NCBI GenBank assembly: GCA_020631135.1
Contig: JAHDHU010000001.1
Coordinates: 16,850 to 80,849 of the forward strand
DNA length: 64,000 nucleotides
DNA from: Saprospiraceae bacterium
GTDB taxonomy: Bacteria; Bacteroidota; Bacteroidia; Chitinophagales; Saprospiraceae
Direction of reading: 5' to 3'
The stretch's first letter is position 1. Every line of letters starts with the position of its first letter. Position numbers and translations under genes: made by a program. Below the pieces are notes generated by a model. It worked only from the letters and a program-made list of their open reading frames with translations. It did not search any database and was not told where the DNA came from. This document shows positions 20,109-29,394 of the stretch, one piece after another.

Positions 20109-20492
20109 TCACAGCTTTTTTTCTAAGGACGACAAAACACTTTTTACCAATGCCTCTATTTGAACATAAGTAGGCATGTCTTTACCTTGATAAACAAACA
20201 TTAATTGCATTTGCTTTTGATGATCGATCAATTTGGATTTTGCCTCCAAACAATTTATTCTAAAAGCCTCCCTGACCAATCTTTTGATTCTGTTTCGGTC
20301 AACGGCCTTTTTAAAATTTTTCTTAGGAACGCTAACCGCAAATAGAGTCGGATGTTTTTGTTCATTAAGCTCCTCAATTATGTAAGCCATTTTGAGAGGG
20401 TATTTACCCATAAAGGCACCTTCCTTAAAAAGTCTATCAATAGACTTTCGACTCTTTAAACGCTCAGATTTGGATAAGGTCTTTTTCAACAC
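20109..20492 (-). CDS. rnpA: Ribonuclease P protein component
   Basis: A 127-residue basic protein. The signature KKAVDRNRIKRLVREAFR is the RNR motif that binds RNase P RNA, preceded by FAVSVPKKNFK. RnpA assists the catalytic RNA in 5' processing of tRNA precursors. In many bacteria it follows rpmH; here the 161 bases upstream contain no rpmH, and the neighbour is the divergently transcribed NDH-2 gene, so the usual rpmH-rnpA linkage is absent. DUF1801 is the downstream partner. Confidence 0.93.
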   Translation of the reverse strand: MLKKTLSKSERLKSRKSIDRLFKEGAFMGKYPLKMAYIIEELNEQKHPTLFAVSVPKKNFKKAVDRNRIKRLVREAFRINCLEAKSKLIDHQKQMQLMFVYQGKDMPTYVQIEALVKSVLSSLEKKL

Positions 20493-20653
20493 AATATGAA
20501 GTTAGCGCAAATAAATAATCGAAAATATTTTAGCTGAAGTCATTTTTAAAACTTCCACTCTTTTGAGTGAGAATGTATTTATTTTAGGTTGAAATAGTTG
20601 CAACATACAAGCAACAAATTTGTTTTAATACATAGACAATCACAAAATAAAAG

Positions 20654-21937
20654 ATGGATAAAATCCAAGGAATACCTACCACAGAAAAGCAGAGAATTGT
20701 CATTATTGGGGCCGGTTTTGCAGGATTACAGTTTGCCAAGTCTTTAAAGAAAAATGATTTCCAAATCATTCTACTTGACAAAAACAACTATCACCAATTT
20801 CAGCCCTTGTTTTATCAAGTAGCAACGGCAGGATTAGAGCCGAGTGCCATTTCCTTTCCGATAAGGAAAGCATTTCAAAACCGTAAAGATGTACATTTTA
20901 GAATAGCAACATTAGAAAAAGTTGCTTCGGATCAGAATACAATTTCAACAAACATTGGATCATTAGAATACGATCATTTGGTGATAGCTATGGGCGCTGA
21001 CACCAATTATTTTGGCAACAAAAATATCCAGGAAAAAGCTGTTCCAATGAAATCTCTTTCAGAGGCAATAGAACTCAGAAATGTGATTTTGGGAAATTTC
21101 GAAAAAGCCTTAAATGAATCAGAAGAATCAAGGGTAAGAAGCTTATTAAATTTTGTGATTGTTGGAGGAGGGCCGACAGGTACTGAGTTAGCAGGAGCTT
21201 TGTCAGAAATGAAAAACAATATTTTACCTAAGGATTATCCAGAATTGGATTTTAGTATGATGCATATCTATTTGCTCGAAGCAAATGACAAGATTTTAAA
21301 TGGATATTCTGAAATCTCATCCATAAAAGGAAAAGCCTATTTGGAAAAACTGGGAACAAAAGTTTTAACTGAAACTTTTGTAAAGTCTTATGATGGGAGA
21401 AATGTAGAATTGGCCAACGGAGAATCGCTTCAAACTGACACTTTGATTTGGGCGGCAGGTGTAAAAGCAAATCCAGTCAATGGTTTGAGTGAAGAAGTTT
21501 TAGGACATGGAGGTCGACTGAAGGTGAACCAATTCAATAAGTTAAATGGTCAACGTAATATTTATGCAATTGGAGATATCGCATTGATGCAATCAGATGA
21601 ATATGAAAAAGGTCATCCTCAAGTTGCTCAAGTTGCCATTCAGCAGGCTGAATTATTAGCAAAAAATTTAAGACGAGATCAAAAAAATCAGGGATGGAAA
21701 GAATTTAATTATAAAGACAAAGGATCCTTGGCAACTATAGGTAGAAATCTTGCAGTAGCTGATTTGCCTTGGTTTAGTTTCCAAGGATTTTTTGCTTGGG
21801 TGCTTTGGTTGTTTGTTCACTTGATGGCTATACTAGGAGTAAAAAATCGACTATTCGTTTTTATAAATTGGGCATGGAGTTACCTCACCTATGACCAATC
21901 TTTACGATTACTAATAAATCCCAAAAAACAAAGCTAA
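20654..21937 (+). CDS. ndh: NAD(P)/FAD-dependent oxidoreductase, type II NADH dehydrogenase (NDH-2)
   Basis: A 427-residue flavoprotein with an N-terminal FAD-binding Rossmann motif (VIIGAGFAGLQFAKSL), the NDH-2-typical NYHQFQPLFYQVATAGLEP, and a second NADH-binding dinucleotide motif (VIVGGGPTGTELAGAL). Near residue 310, YAIGDIAL forms the FAD pyrophosphate loop. The C-terminus (from about residue 375) is hydrophobic and amphipathic (FAWVLWLFVHLMAILGV), matching the membrane anchor of NDH-2, which oxidises NADH and reduces quinone without pumping protons. Menaquinone is the likely acceptor given mqnC in this window. It is transcribed divergently from rnpA. Confidence 0.88.
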   Translation: MDKIQGIPTTEKQRIVIIGAGFAGLQFAKSLKKNDFQIILLDKNNYHQFQPLFYQVATAGLEPSAISFPIRKAFQNRKDVHFRIATLEKVASDQNTISTNIGSLEYDHLVIAMGADTNYFGNKNIQEKAVPMKSLSEAIELRNVILGNFEKALNESEESRVRSLLNFVIVGGGPTGTELAGALSEMKNNILPKDYPELDFSMMHIYLLEANDKILNGYSEISSIKGKAYLEKLGTKVLTETFVKSYDGRNVELANGESLQTDTLIWAAGVKANPVNGLSEEVLGHGGRLKVNQFNKLNGQRNIYAIGDIALMQSDEYEKGHPQVAQVAIQQAELLAKNLRRDQKNQGWKEFNYKDKGSLATIGRNLAVADLPWFSFQGFFAWVLWLFVHLMAILGVKNRLFVFINWAWSYLTYDQSLRLLINPKKQS

Positions 21938-21996
21938 ATCTTTGCTTGTATCGTATATCAAAGAAGGTTTTACTTCGTTTAAAAGTGGAAACAATG

Positions 21997-22004
21997 TAGT
22001 TTTG
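21997..22004 (+). promoter_or_regulatory. -7 box TAGTTTTG exactly 4 nt before the ABC ATPase ATG
   Basis: Perfect TAnnTTTG match with four bases (TATC) before the ATG at 22009. Transcription would begin at or next to the start codon, implying a leaderless mRNA. The same spacing is found at 26392 and 38827. Confidence 0.55.
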
Positions 22005-22008
22005 TATC

Positions 22009-22638
22009 ATGGTCCAAACCCATAAACTTACATATCAATACGATGGCAATAATCAGTTTAGTTTTCCAGATTTAAGCTGCGCCTCTGGAGAGATACTTTT
22101 GATTTTGGGAAAATCAGGAATCGGAAAATCAACCTTATTAAATCTGCTTGGAGGATTGATGCCTTCTAGATCTGGTGAGATTTTGATTGACGATACCAAG
22201 ATTAGTGATTTAAGTTTGAGTAAACTCGATAAATTTAGAGGATCCAATATTGGGATTGTTTTCCAAAAGCCTCATTTCATTTCTTCTATAAGCGTAATCG
22301 AAAATTTATTGTTGACTCAAAAATTAGCGAAAGTCGGTGTTGATAAAAATGTGTGTTTGCAAATTTTGGAAGATTTAGGGATTGCAAAAAAGGCCAATGC
22401 CAAAATTTCCAATTTGTCTGAAGGAGAGAAACAAAGGGTGTCTATTGCAAGAGCCATTGTTAATAAGCCAAAACTGATATTGGCGGATGAACCAACTTCT
22501 GCATTAGATGATGAAAATTGTCAGAAAGTAGTGGACCTTTTAAACCAACAAGCTAAAAAAATTGGAGCGGCTTTAATGATTGTTACTCATGACAAAAGAT
22601 TAAAGGACATCATTGATAACCAAATCATTTTATCATGA
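22009..22638 (+). CDS. ABC transporter ATP-binding protein (LolD/MacB class)
   Basis: A 209-residue ATPase. Walker A is GKSGIGKST at residues 34-42, the Q-loop is in VFQKPHFI, the signature is NLSEGEKQRVSIARA, and Walker B runs LILADEPTSALDD. This compact class partners with FtsX/MacB-type permeases in mechanotransmission rather than classical import. The stop overlaps the permease ATG by four bases, so ATPase and permease form one complex. The signature has LSEGE in place of the usual LSGGE. The His-rich permease and the following exported protein suggest a zinc-related role (inference). Confidence 0.88.
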   Translation: MVQTHKLTYQYDGNNQFSFPDLSCASGEILLILGKSGIGKSTLLNLLGGLMPSRSGEILIDDTKISDLSLSKLDKFRGSNIGIVFQKPHFISSISVIENLLLTQKLAKVGVDKNVCLQILEDLGIAKKANAKISNLSEGEKQRVSIARAIVNKPKLILADEPTSALDDENCQKVVDLLNQQAKKIGAALMIVTHDKRLKDIIDNQIILS

Positions 22639-23906
22639 GTCTATTAAAACTAGCTTGGAAAAATATCATTGCTAATCCTTGGACATTAGTTCTTAACCTA
22701 ATTTTGTTTGCATTGGGTATTGGCTTGATTAACTTTTTATTGCTTTTTAATGATCAAGTAAAAGAAAAATTCGAAAGCAATCTGGCTCAAATAGATATGG
22801 TGATTGGAGCCAAAGGAAGTCCATTGCAAATGATACTTTGTAGCATGTATCATGTTGATAATCCAACTGGTAATATTAAGATTGAAGAAGCCAAGCCTTT
22901 TTTAAATCCCAAACATCCGCTTATCAAAATGGCTGTTCCGTTATCTCTTGGGGACAATTATAGATCTTATCGCATTGTAGGTACTACCTATGACATCCTA
23001 GATCTATACAACGCCAAAGTAGGGCAAGGAAACAAATGGCTACATGATGAGGAAGTTACAATAGGTGCAATCGTTGCCTCAAAAACAGGATTAAAGATTG
23101 GTGATAAGTTTGTCAGTAGTCATGGATTTGAAGAAGATGAAGACTTGGCACATGATCACTCGGCATTAAAAGTTGTAGGTGTTCTAGAACCCACCGGATC
23201 CGTGATAGATCAATTGATTTTAACCAATACCGCGACAATTTGGAATGTTCATGCGCACGAAGGCGAAAGCCACGATCATCACGATCATGAAGAACATTCT
23301 CATGATCACGATCATAATCATGACAATAGCGTGGAGGATTTATTAAATCATCCTGAAGAAGAGATCACAAATATTTTGATAAGATTCAAAAACAAAAAGA
23401 ACTTTCAGTCATTGAGCATGCCAAGGAATATCAATGAAAACACGGATTTAATGGCAGCTTCTCCAGCGTATCAAATTAATAACTTAAACGCCAATATTGG
23501 GGTAGGTACCAATGCCTTACGATATTTAGCTTTGCTCATTGCCTTTGTGTCTGGTTTGAGCATTTTTATAAGCTTGTTTAAATCACTCCAAGAAAGAAAA
23601 TATGAATTGGCATTAATGCGGGTAAACGGAGCATCTCCAGGCCAGTTGGCTTGGTTGATTTTATTGGAAGGATTGGTGCTAGCCATTTTGGGATTTGTCC
23701 TTGGTATAATTGTAAGTCATCTTGCTTCGGCTTTGATGGGTCAAGCTATGAGTGATGCTTATCAGTATGATTTTAGCGCGTGGAAGTTTGGACGCAATGA
23801 GGCCAAACTATTGATCGCATCTTTGCTTATTGGTATTGTTGCGGCATTGATTCCTGCTTTTAAAGCTTTTAAAACGGATATTAGTAAAACATTGAGCGGT
23901 AAATAA
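22635..23906 (+). CDS. FtsX-like ABC permease with a His-rich extracytoplasmic loop
   Basis: A 423-residue inner-membrane protein with one N-terminal helix (about 15-37), a large periplasmic domain, and three C-terminal helices (about 297-318, 340-365 and 390-410), which is the MacB/FtsX topology. Residues 206-229 hold 11 His in an alternating His/Asp pattern (HDHHDHEEHSHDHDHNHD), a likely Zn(II) or other transition-metal site. It is translationally coupled to the ATPase at 22009, and a small Cys-containing exported protein follows 26 bases later. The trio resembles the zinc-regulated Zrg genes of Vibrio, which also combine an ATPase, an FtsX permease, a DUF3299 protein and a His-rich loop. 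That equivalence is an inference. Confidence 0.82.
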   Translation: MSLLKLAWKNIIANPWTLVLNLILFALGIGLINFLLLFNDQVKEKFESNLAQIDMVIGAKGSPLQMILCSMYHVDNPTGNIKIEEAKPFLNPKHPLIKMAVPLSLGDNYRSYRIVGTTYDILDLYNAKVGQGNKWLHDEEVTIGAIVASKTGLKIGDKFVSSHGFEEDEDLAHDHSALKVVGVLEPTGSVIDQLILTNTATIWNVHAHEGESHDHHDHEEHSHDHDHNHDNSVEDLLNHPEEEITNILIRFKNKKNFQSLSMPRNINENTDLMAASPAYQINNLNANIGVGTNALRYLALLIAFVSGLSIFISLFKSLQERKYELALMRVNGASPGQLAWLILLEGLVLAILGFVLGIIVSHLASALMGQAMSDAYQYDFSAWKFGRNEAKLLIASLLIGIVAALIPAFKAFKTDISKTLSGK

Positions 23907-23932
23907 CGTCTCCTTGGTATAAAGGTTTTTAA

Positions 23933-24424
23933 ATGAAGATTACAAACGGCATTTTGATCATTTTTTTGGCTGTGACAAGTATCGCATTCGCGAATGCGCA
24001 AGAGACCAAAGAAATTATTGAAAACGTTGACTTCAAAGAAGAAAAGAAGAAGAATGTTTGGCGTACACTCGGAAAAATAAGTTACAAAAAACAGTATAAT
24101 GAGATCATGGGATTTAAGGTGGATGTCCCTGTTTTTTCTGATGATGTTAAAGCTTTAGAAGGAAAAGAGATCGAGGTCAAAGGATATATTATTCCAGTCG
24201 AAGGTTACAAGAGTCATAAAGAATTTATTTTCTCTGCCTTTCCATACAATATGTGTTTTTTCTGCGGAGGTGCAGGTCCCGAAACAGTGATGGAAGTAGA
24301 AGCAATGGATCCAATAAAATTTAGATCCGAATCCATAAGAATAAAAGGAAAATTGAAGTTAAACGCTGAAGACATCAATAACTTGATGTACAAGATCGTG
24401 GATGCACAAATGATAAAAGATTAG
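23933..24424 (+). CDS. Small exported protein, DUF3299-like
   Basis: A 163-residue protein whose signal peptide ends AFANA before QETKE. The mature part contains LEGKEIEVKGYIIPVE, an OB-like strand pattern, and PYNMCFFCGGAGPET with two cysteines spaced CxxC. That resembles DUF3299 proteins, which are periplasmic and frequently sit beside zinc-linked ABC genes. The CxxC may bind metal or be redox active. It follows the His-rich permease by 26 bases and is probably in the same operon. The end of the signal peptide (IAFANA) is encoded by a perfect palindrome, 23983-23998. Confidence 0.65.
   Translation: MKITNGILIIFLAVTSIAFANAQETKEIIENVDFKEEKKKNVWRTLGKISYKKQYNEIMGFKVDVPVFSDDVKALEGKEIEVKGYIIPVEGYKSHKEFIFSAFPYNMCFFCGGAGPETVMEVEAMDPIKFRSESIRIKGKLKLNAEDINNLMYKIVDAQMIKD
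23983..23998. repeat. Perfect 16-bp palindrome CGCATTCGCGAATGCG, copy 2
   Basis: Lies inside the signal-peptide coding region of the DUF3299-like gene and is read as A-F-A-N-A, giving IAFANA exactly as in the unrelated lipoprotein gene at 1117-1132. It places the palindrome across the presumed signal-peptidase site. Confidence 0.9.
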
Positions 24425-24432
24425 TCCCTGAT

Positions 24433-24936
24433 TTAACTAAACAACTTTTTCCATCCTATTACACAAATCACAATGACAAGCAAAAACCCTATTAAAAACC
24501 ATTGAGCCGGTAGGAAGGTGATGGCAATGATATGCGTTTTTTCGAGTACCCACATAAATGCAATTAGCGCAGTAAGAATCATTACCAATCCGGATAATTT
24601 TCCAAAGCCAGGAATATCTTCAAAACATACATTTCTACGTATAAGGTAAAGTGTCAAAATCATGGAGAGTATAGGCAGTATTTGAGTATAAATATTTGCG
24701 TCAAATACACTTTGCCGTTCAAAAAGAAATAGATAAACATTTAGCGTAATCGCAAATATGCCTGGTAAGGTAGTGAAATAAGCCAATAAAGAATATAGAT
24801 AATTCCACGGAGTGGCCGTGCCCTCTTCCTTTCCAAAAATCCAAGCTAAAAAGGCAACCAAAGGAATGGCTAAAAAATAAAATAAAATCCAAGATGGGTT
24901 ATTTCCTATGGCTTCAAAACAATCTCCAAGGGTCAT
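24433..24936 (-). CDS. Integral membrane protein of unknown function
   Basis: A 167-residue hydrophobic protein with about five predicted helices: roughly residues 15-34, 45-72, 84-98, 110-130 and 140-163. A short charged segment (KEEGTATP) follows the first helix. I recognise no family motif. It lies 38 bases downstream of odhB on the same strand, so it may be co-transcribed, and it converges with the DUF3299-like gene. No function is proposed. Confidence 0.65.
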   Translation of the reverse strand: MTLGDCFEAIGNNPSWILFYFLAIPLVAFLAWIFGKEEGTATPWNYLYSLLAYFTTLPGIFAITLNVYLFLFERQSVFDANIYTQILPILSMILTLYLIRRNVCFEDIPGFGKLSGLVMILTALIAFMWVLEKTHIIAITFLPAQWFLIGFLLVIVICVIGWKKLFS

Positions 24937-24974
24937 GTCATATTTATTTAAGCCTCAAAATAAATAAAAGAAAA

Positions 24975-26222
24975 TTAGACACCCATAAATAGACGAATCG
25001 GATCTTCTAGTTGTTCTTTAACCCTAACTAAGAATGTAACAGAAGTACTCCCATCGATTACTCTATGGTCATATGACATCGCCAAGTACATCATAGGTCT
25101 GATTTTTACTTCACCATCGACATTAACTGGCCTTTCTTGTATCGTGTGCATCCCTAATATGGCGGATTGTGGACGATTTAGTATCGGAGTACTCATCATC
25201 GATCCGAAAATCCCTCCATTGGTAATCGTAAAAGTGCCACCTTTCATTTCATCCAAAGTCAAATCTCCTGATCTCGCTTTACCAGCAAGCTCTTTAATTT
25301 TAAATTCTATTTCATGTAATCCTAAAGATTCACAATTATGCACTGGTGGTACAACCAAACCTGTTGGGGTCGAAATTGCAATTGAAATATCTGTATAGTC
25401 ATGATAAATCAATTCGTTGGTTTCTTCATCTATGATAGAATTTACATCTGGAAATTCTAATAATGCATTTGAACAAGCTCTTGTAAAAAGAGACATGAAG
25501 CCAAGTTTGATCCCAAATTTGGCAATAAATTCTTCTTGATATTTTTTTCTAAGTTTTTTAATTTCTGTTAAATCCACTTCGTTAAAAGTGGTTAACATGG
25601 CAGTTGAATTTTTAGCTTCCACCAATCTGCTGGCTATCGTTCTTCTCATTCTGCTCATTTTCTTTCTACTCGATCCACGACTAAAACTGCCTGCTCTCAG
25701 CGAAGGACTTCCAGTTGCCGTACTTGGTGTTGAAGGAGCGGGAGGCGCTTTGGGAGTGCTGCTGGCAGCTTTTGTAGCATCTTCCTTCGTGATTCTACCA
25801 TCCTTTCCTGTTCCTTTAACACCGCTAGGATCCACATTCGCTTCCCTTAGTATTTTTGCTGCTGCAGGAGAAGGGTGTCCTGTTGCGTGATTACTAGTTT
25901 GCGTTTGAGCCTGAGCTGGTGGCTCTGGATCTTTTGCTGCGGGTGCACTGGTAACTTCTTCTTTGGCTCCAGCTGGAGCTTCGACACTGGTATCAATTTT
26001 CGCTACTAAGGCTCCGATTTCGAGATCATCTCCTTCGGCAGCAACATAAACCAATTTGCCCGATGCTTCAGCTGGAAACTCCAAGGTTGCTTTGTCGGAT
26101 TCAAATTCACAAATTGGTTCGTCGATGTTTACATAATCTCCGTCTGATTTTAACCATTGCGATAAGGTTACTTCAGTAATTGATTCTCCAATTGTGGGAA
26201 CTTTCATTTCGATGATACTCAT
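24975..26222 (-). CDS. odhB: 2-oxoglutarate dehydrogenase E2, dihydrolipoyl succinyltransferase
   Basis: A 415-residue E2 subunit. The lipoyl domain (1-78) carries the lipoylation site Lys44 in [10 protein letters not shown], and an Ala/Pro-rich flexible linker follows. The peripheral-subunit binding domain is around residues 117-152 ([20 protein letters not shown]), then a second linker, then the CoA-dependent acyltransferase domain with the catalytic His in YDHRVIDG near the C-terminus. Succinyl rather than acetyl specificity is suggested by the single lipoyl domain and overall length of about 415. odhA (E1) is not adjacent in this window. It is transcribed divergently from the DUF5916 gene. 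Confidence 0.93.
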   Translation of the reverse strand: MSIIEMKVPTIGESITEVTLSQWLKSDGDYVNIDEPICEFESDKATLEFPAEASGKLVYVAAEGDDLEIGALVAKIDTSVEAPAGAKEEVTSAPAAKDPEPPAQAQTQTSNHATGHPSPAAAKILREANVDPSGVKGTGKDGRITKEDATKAASSTPKAPPAPSTPSTATGSPSLRAGSFSRGSSRKKMSRMRRTIASRLVEAKNSTAMLTTFNEVDLTEIKKLRKKYQEEFIAKFGIKLGFMSLFTRACSNALLEFPDVNSIIDEETNELIYHDYTDISIAISTPTGLVVPPVHNCESLGLHEIEFKIKELAGKARSGDLTLDEMKGGTFTITNGGIFGSMMSTPILNRPQSAILGMHTIQERPVNVDGEVKIRPMMYLAMSYDHRVIDGSTSVTFLVRVKEQLEDPIRLFMGV

Positions 26223-26391
26223 AAGAGTTATTTTGATTTATCCCTAAAAATAAGGGCTTCTTAGCTTTGAACCTTCAAAATTTGTGATCATTAGTTCATT
26301 TAATTAGATTCACTATAAATAAAAATTAGATAAGTCTAAAAAAATAAATTGTAGTTTGTCGAAAAGACTATTTTAATTCAACACATAGCAT

Positions 26392-26399
26392 TAGTTTTG
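26392..26399 (+). promoter_or_regulatory. -7 box TAGTTTTG exactly 4 nt before the DUF5916 gene GTG
   Basis: Perfect TAnnTTTG, identical to the box at 21997, with four bases (TAAA) before the GTG at 26404. It supports that GTG as the true start and predicts a leaderless mRNA. Confidence 0.55.
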
Positions 26400-26403
26400 T
26401 AAA

Positions 26404-28878
26404 GTGAAAAAGCTACTTACCACCATTCTGCTATGCGCTTTTCTAATTACTCTATTTAGCCAAGATATCGAGCGTAAATCCTTGACCATAAAACGTACCG
26501 AGTCACGAATAGATTTAGATGCTTACGCAAATGAAGGCGATTGGCTGACAGCTGATATTGCCACTGGATTTACTCAATTTGATCCTAATCCTGATTCGCT
26601 CCCTTCACAAAAAACTATTGTTAAACTCCTTTATGATAACGAAGCGATCTATGTCTTTGCTCATTTGCATGACACTAGTCCGGATTCAATTTTAAGAGAA
26701 TTAACCCTGAGAGATAATACAGGAAATGCTGACTGGTTTTCTATTTCCTTTGATTCTTATAGAGATGGTCAAAACTCATTGTCCTTTGCGGTTACTTCCG
26801 CTGGAGTTCAATTAGATGTCAAATATTCAAATCAAGGGGAAGATAGTACCTGGGATGCAGTATGGGACAGTAAGGTTAGGATAGGTGAAGATGGTTGGTA
26901 TGTAGAATTAAAAATTCCTTATTCCGCACTCAGATTTAGTGATTCGAACGAGCAGCTTTGGCGAATGCAAATCATGCGGAATATCCGAAGACATCGTCAA
27001 ACAAATTTTTGGAATCGAATGGATCCTAATATAGATGGATTTGTTAATCAGTTTGGAGTTTTAGAGGGATTGGAAAACATAAAATCTCCATTGCGACTAA
27101 GCATAAACCCATTTGTCATTGGATATGTAAATACGGTCAAAGATCCTGAGGCTAATCCAGAGAAAGATAGCGGAACGGCCTGGGGCGCAGGGATGGATTT
27201 GAAATATGGAATAAATGACGCTTTTACTTTAGATATGGCATTGATTCCTGATTTTGGACAGACCCAATCAGATAACCAAGTTTTAAATCTTGGCCCATTC
27301 GAGCAATTCTTTGAAGAACGAAGACCCTTTTTTACGGAGGGCACTGAGTTGTTTTCGAAAGGGGATTTATTTTATTCTAGAAGGGTAGGTGGAACTACTT
27401 TCAGATCTGCCGAACTTGCTGATAACGAAACCATTGTTAACGAACCTGCTGTGACTCAACTTTACAATGCATTAAAACTTTCGGGCAGAACTTTTAAAGG
27501 AACTGGTCTTGGATTTTTTAATGCAGTGGAAGCACAAGAAGAGGCTATCATAGTCAACGATAATGGGGAAGAAAGGGAGGAGATAGTCAATCCTCTAACC
27601 AACTACAATGTCTTTGTTGTTGATCAAAATCTTCCAAATAATTCTTCATTGGCATTGGTGAATACCAATGTAACTAGACAAGGGAGTTTTTATGATGCGA
27701 ATGTAACTGGATTGCAGGGAAATTTTCGTAGTAAAAATCAAACTTGGGGCTTGGATGTGTTTGGGGCAGTTAGCCAGCAGTTTTATGAGGACGAAACTGA
27801 ACGGGGAGGAGCATATGCTGTGGAGTTAGGAAAAATAAGTGGTAAATGGCAATATAACGCATACGCGAATGTAGAGTCTGACACCTACGATATAAATGAT
27901 TTAGGACTTTTGTTTAGCAATAACGAATTTTCATACGGAGCAAGTTGGCAATTCAATCAATTTACACCTACAAAAAAGCTAAATCGATACAATATAAATG
28001 GACAAATTCGATTTGAGCGTCTGTATCGACCAAATGCATTTACAGCTACTAGCTTTAACTTGAATACTTTTTTCTTCACCAAAAAATTCTTTGGTTTTGG
28101 CTTTTTCACAGGAGGGCAACCAATAGACGCTCATAATTATTTTGAACCGAGGACAGGAGATTTTGAAACTTTTTCGAAAGTACCAGCCTTCCAATACATT
28201 GGTGGCTTTTTATCTTCAGATTACAGAAAAACATTGGCCTTAGATGTAAATGTGGTTATGGGTAATTCATATAGTAGAGGTGTTCGCTACCGTAATTATA
28301 GAGTTTCTCCGAGATGGAGAGTTAATGATCGAATCTTACTCACTTTAGCAGGTAATTTTGAATTAGGGAAAAATCAAATAGGCTATGTCAATCGAAATGG
28401 TTATGATGATGACATTCCAGAAATTGGAAGTGACGACATATTGTATGGTTTAAGAGATAGATATACTTGGAATAACTCTTTTTCAGCTAGATATGTACAT
28501 AGCAATACAGCATCGGCAACAGTATTTATCCGACACTATCAGGATCGCGTAAGATGGCATGACTTAGGAAAACTAAACGACGCAGGATGGACTGATCCGA
28601 TAGCTTTTGATGGTATAGTTGATAATGTACCTGTTTTTGACCGAAACGTAAATATTTTTAGTCTGGACTTTCAATTCACCAAAAGATTTGCTCCAGGAAG
28701 TGACATCATCTTCTTTTGGAAACAACAAATATTTGGTAGTGATGAAGAATTTGAAAGAAATTATTTTCAAAATTTGATTGGCCTAAATGATCACTTTAGA
28801 ACCAATAGCGTTTCACTGAGAATAGTATATTTCTTAGATTATCAACGTATCGAAGCTTTGCGCAAAACTCCTTATTAA
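26404..28878 (+). CDS. DUF5916 outer-membrane protein with N-terminal CBM9-like domain
   Basis: An 824-residue protein using GTG, which starts a clear signal peptide (KKLLTTILLCAFLITLFSQ). Residues about 30-215 form a carbohydrate-binding family 9/DOMON-like beta domain (YDNEAIYVFAHLHD, DGWYVELKIPYSALRF). Residues about 230 to the end are a DUF5916 beta-barrel-like region, with the family hallmark FFEERRPFFTEGTELFSKGD near residue 300. These proteins are widespread in Bacteroidota and presumed to reside in the outer membrane; substrate and role are unknown. It has its own promoter box with a 4-base spacing and converges with the DUF1801 gene. Confidence 0.83.
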   Translation: MKKLLTTILLCAFLITLFSQDIERKSLTIKRTESRIDLDAYANEGDWLTADIATGFTQFDPNPDSLPSQKTIVKLLYDNEAIYVFAHLHDTSPDSILRELTLRDNTGNADWFSISFDSYRDGQNSLSFAVTSAGVQLDVKYSNQGEDSTWDAVWDSKVRIGEDGWYVELKIPYSALRFSDSNEQLWRMQIMRNIRRHRQTNFWNRMDPNIDGFVNQFGVLEGLENIKSPLRLSINPFVIGYVNTVKDPEANPEKDSGTAWGAGMDLKYGINDAFTLDMALIPDFGQTQSDNQVLNLGPFEQFFEERRPFFTEGTELFSKGDLFYSRRVGGTTFRSAELADNETIVNEPAVTQLYNALKLSGRTFKGTGLGFFNAVEAQEEAIIVNDNGEEREEIVNPLTNYNVFVVDQNLPNNSSLALVNTNVTRQGSFYDANVTGLQGNFRSKNQTWGLDVFGAVSQQFYEDETERGGAYAVELGKISGKWQYNAYANVESDTYDINDLGLLFSNNEFSYGASWQFNQFTPTKKLNRYNINGQIRFERLYRPNAFTATSFNLNTFFFTKKFFGFGFFTGGQPIDAHNYFEPRTGDFETFSKVPAFQYIGGFLSSDYRKTLALDVNVVMGNSYSRGVRYRNYRVSPRWRVNDRILLTLAGNFELGKNQIGYVNRNGYDDDIPEIGSDDILYGLRDRYTWNNSFSARYVHSNTASATVFIRHYQDRVRWHDLGKLNDAGWTDPIAFDGIVDNVPVFDRNVNIFSLDFQFTKRFAPGSDIIFFWKQQIFGSDEEFERNYFQNLIGLNDHFRTNSVSLRIVYFLDYQRIEALRKTPY

Positions 28879-28885
28879 ACTCTTA

Positions 28886-29341
28886 TTATTTTTTTTGAAG
28901 CTTTTCTTCGTATAGATTTATCCAGTCTTTCATAGACATTTTCTTCATGAGTTCTCCTACCAAATCATAAGGTATATCATCTAATTTTTTAAATCTTACA
29001 CAGCTTTTACCCATGTCCAATTTGTACTTACTTCTCTTGGCATATTCTTCCTGAAACCAATTTAGAATTTTGGGTTCTGCATACATACCCATATGGTATA
29101 AGGCAATAAAATTTTTCTGATTAGCCAAATTGGCAAACGGAAGAGGAGTGTCTTTTTTACAATGGTATCCCTGAGGGTACGCCTTAAGCGGAACCACATA
29201 TCCTGGCATTCCATAATTCAATTGTTCTTCAAAACCTTTCGGTAAGTTATCCAAAACGGTTTTTCTTAATTTATTGAAAGTTTCTAAACGTTCCTCCGGG
29301 ATGTTGGCTATGTATTCTTCAATGTTTTTTGGTTTGGACAT
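28886..29341 (-). CDS. DUF1801 domain protein (second paralogue)
   Basis: A 151-residue soluble protein with the DUF1801 pattern: EEYIANIPEERLETFNKLRK at the N-terminus, NYGMPGYVV, then FIALYHMGMY and a C-terminal GKSCVRFKKLDDIPYDLVGEL. It is closer to the GMPGY/ALYHMG subgroup than the paralogue at 19688-20107, which has the KWGEPSY form. The biochemical role is unknown. The stop is 7 bases from the convergent DUF5916 gene. Confidence 0.8.
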   Translation of the reverse strand: MSKPKNIEEYIANIPEERLETFNKLRKTVLDNLPKGFEEQLNYGMPGYVVPLKAYPQGYHCKKDTPLPFANLANQKNFIALYHMGMYAEPKILNWFQEEYAKRSKYKLDMGKSCVRFKKLDDIPYDLVGELMKKMSMKDWINLYEEKLQKK

Positions 29342-29394
29342 CTTGGTTTTTTCCTGAAGTTAATTGACCCATGTTATTCACACAAGATTATAGA

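Noticed and set aside
25588..25890. Plus-strand open frame inside odhB
   Set aside because: It is antisense to the Ala/Pro linker of odhB and has no family resemblance.
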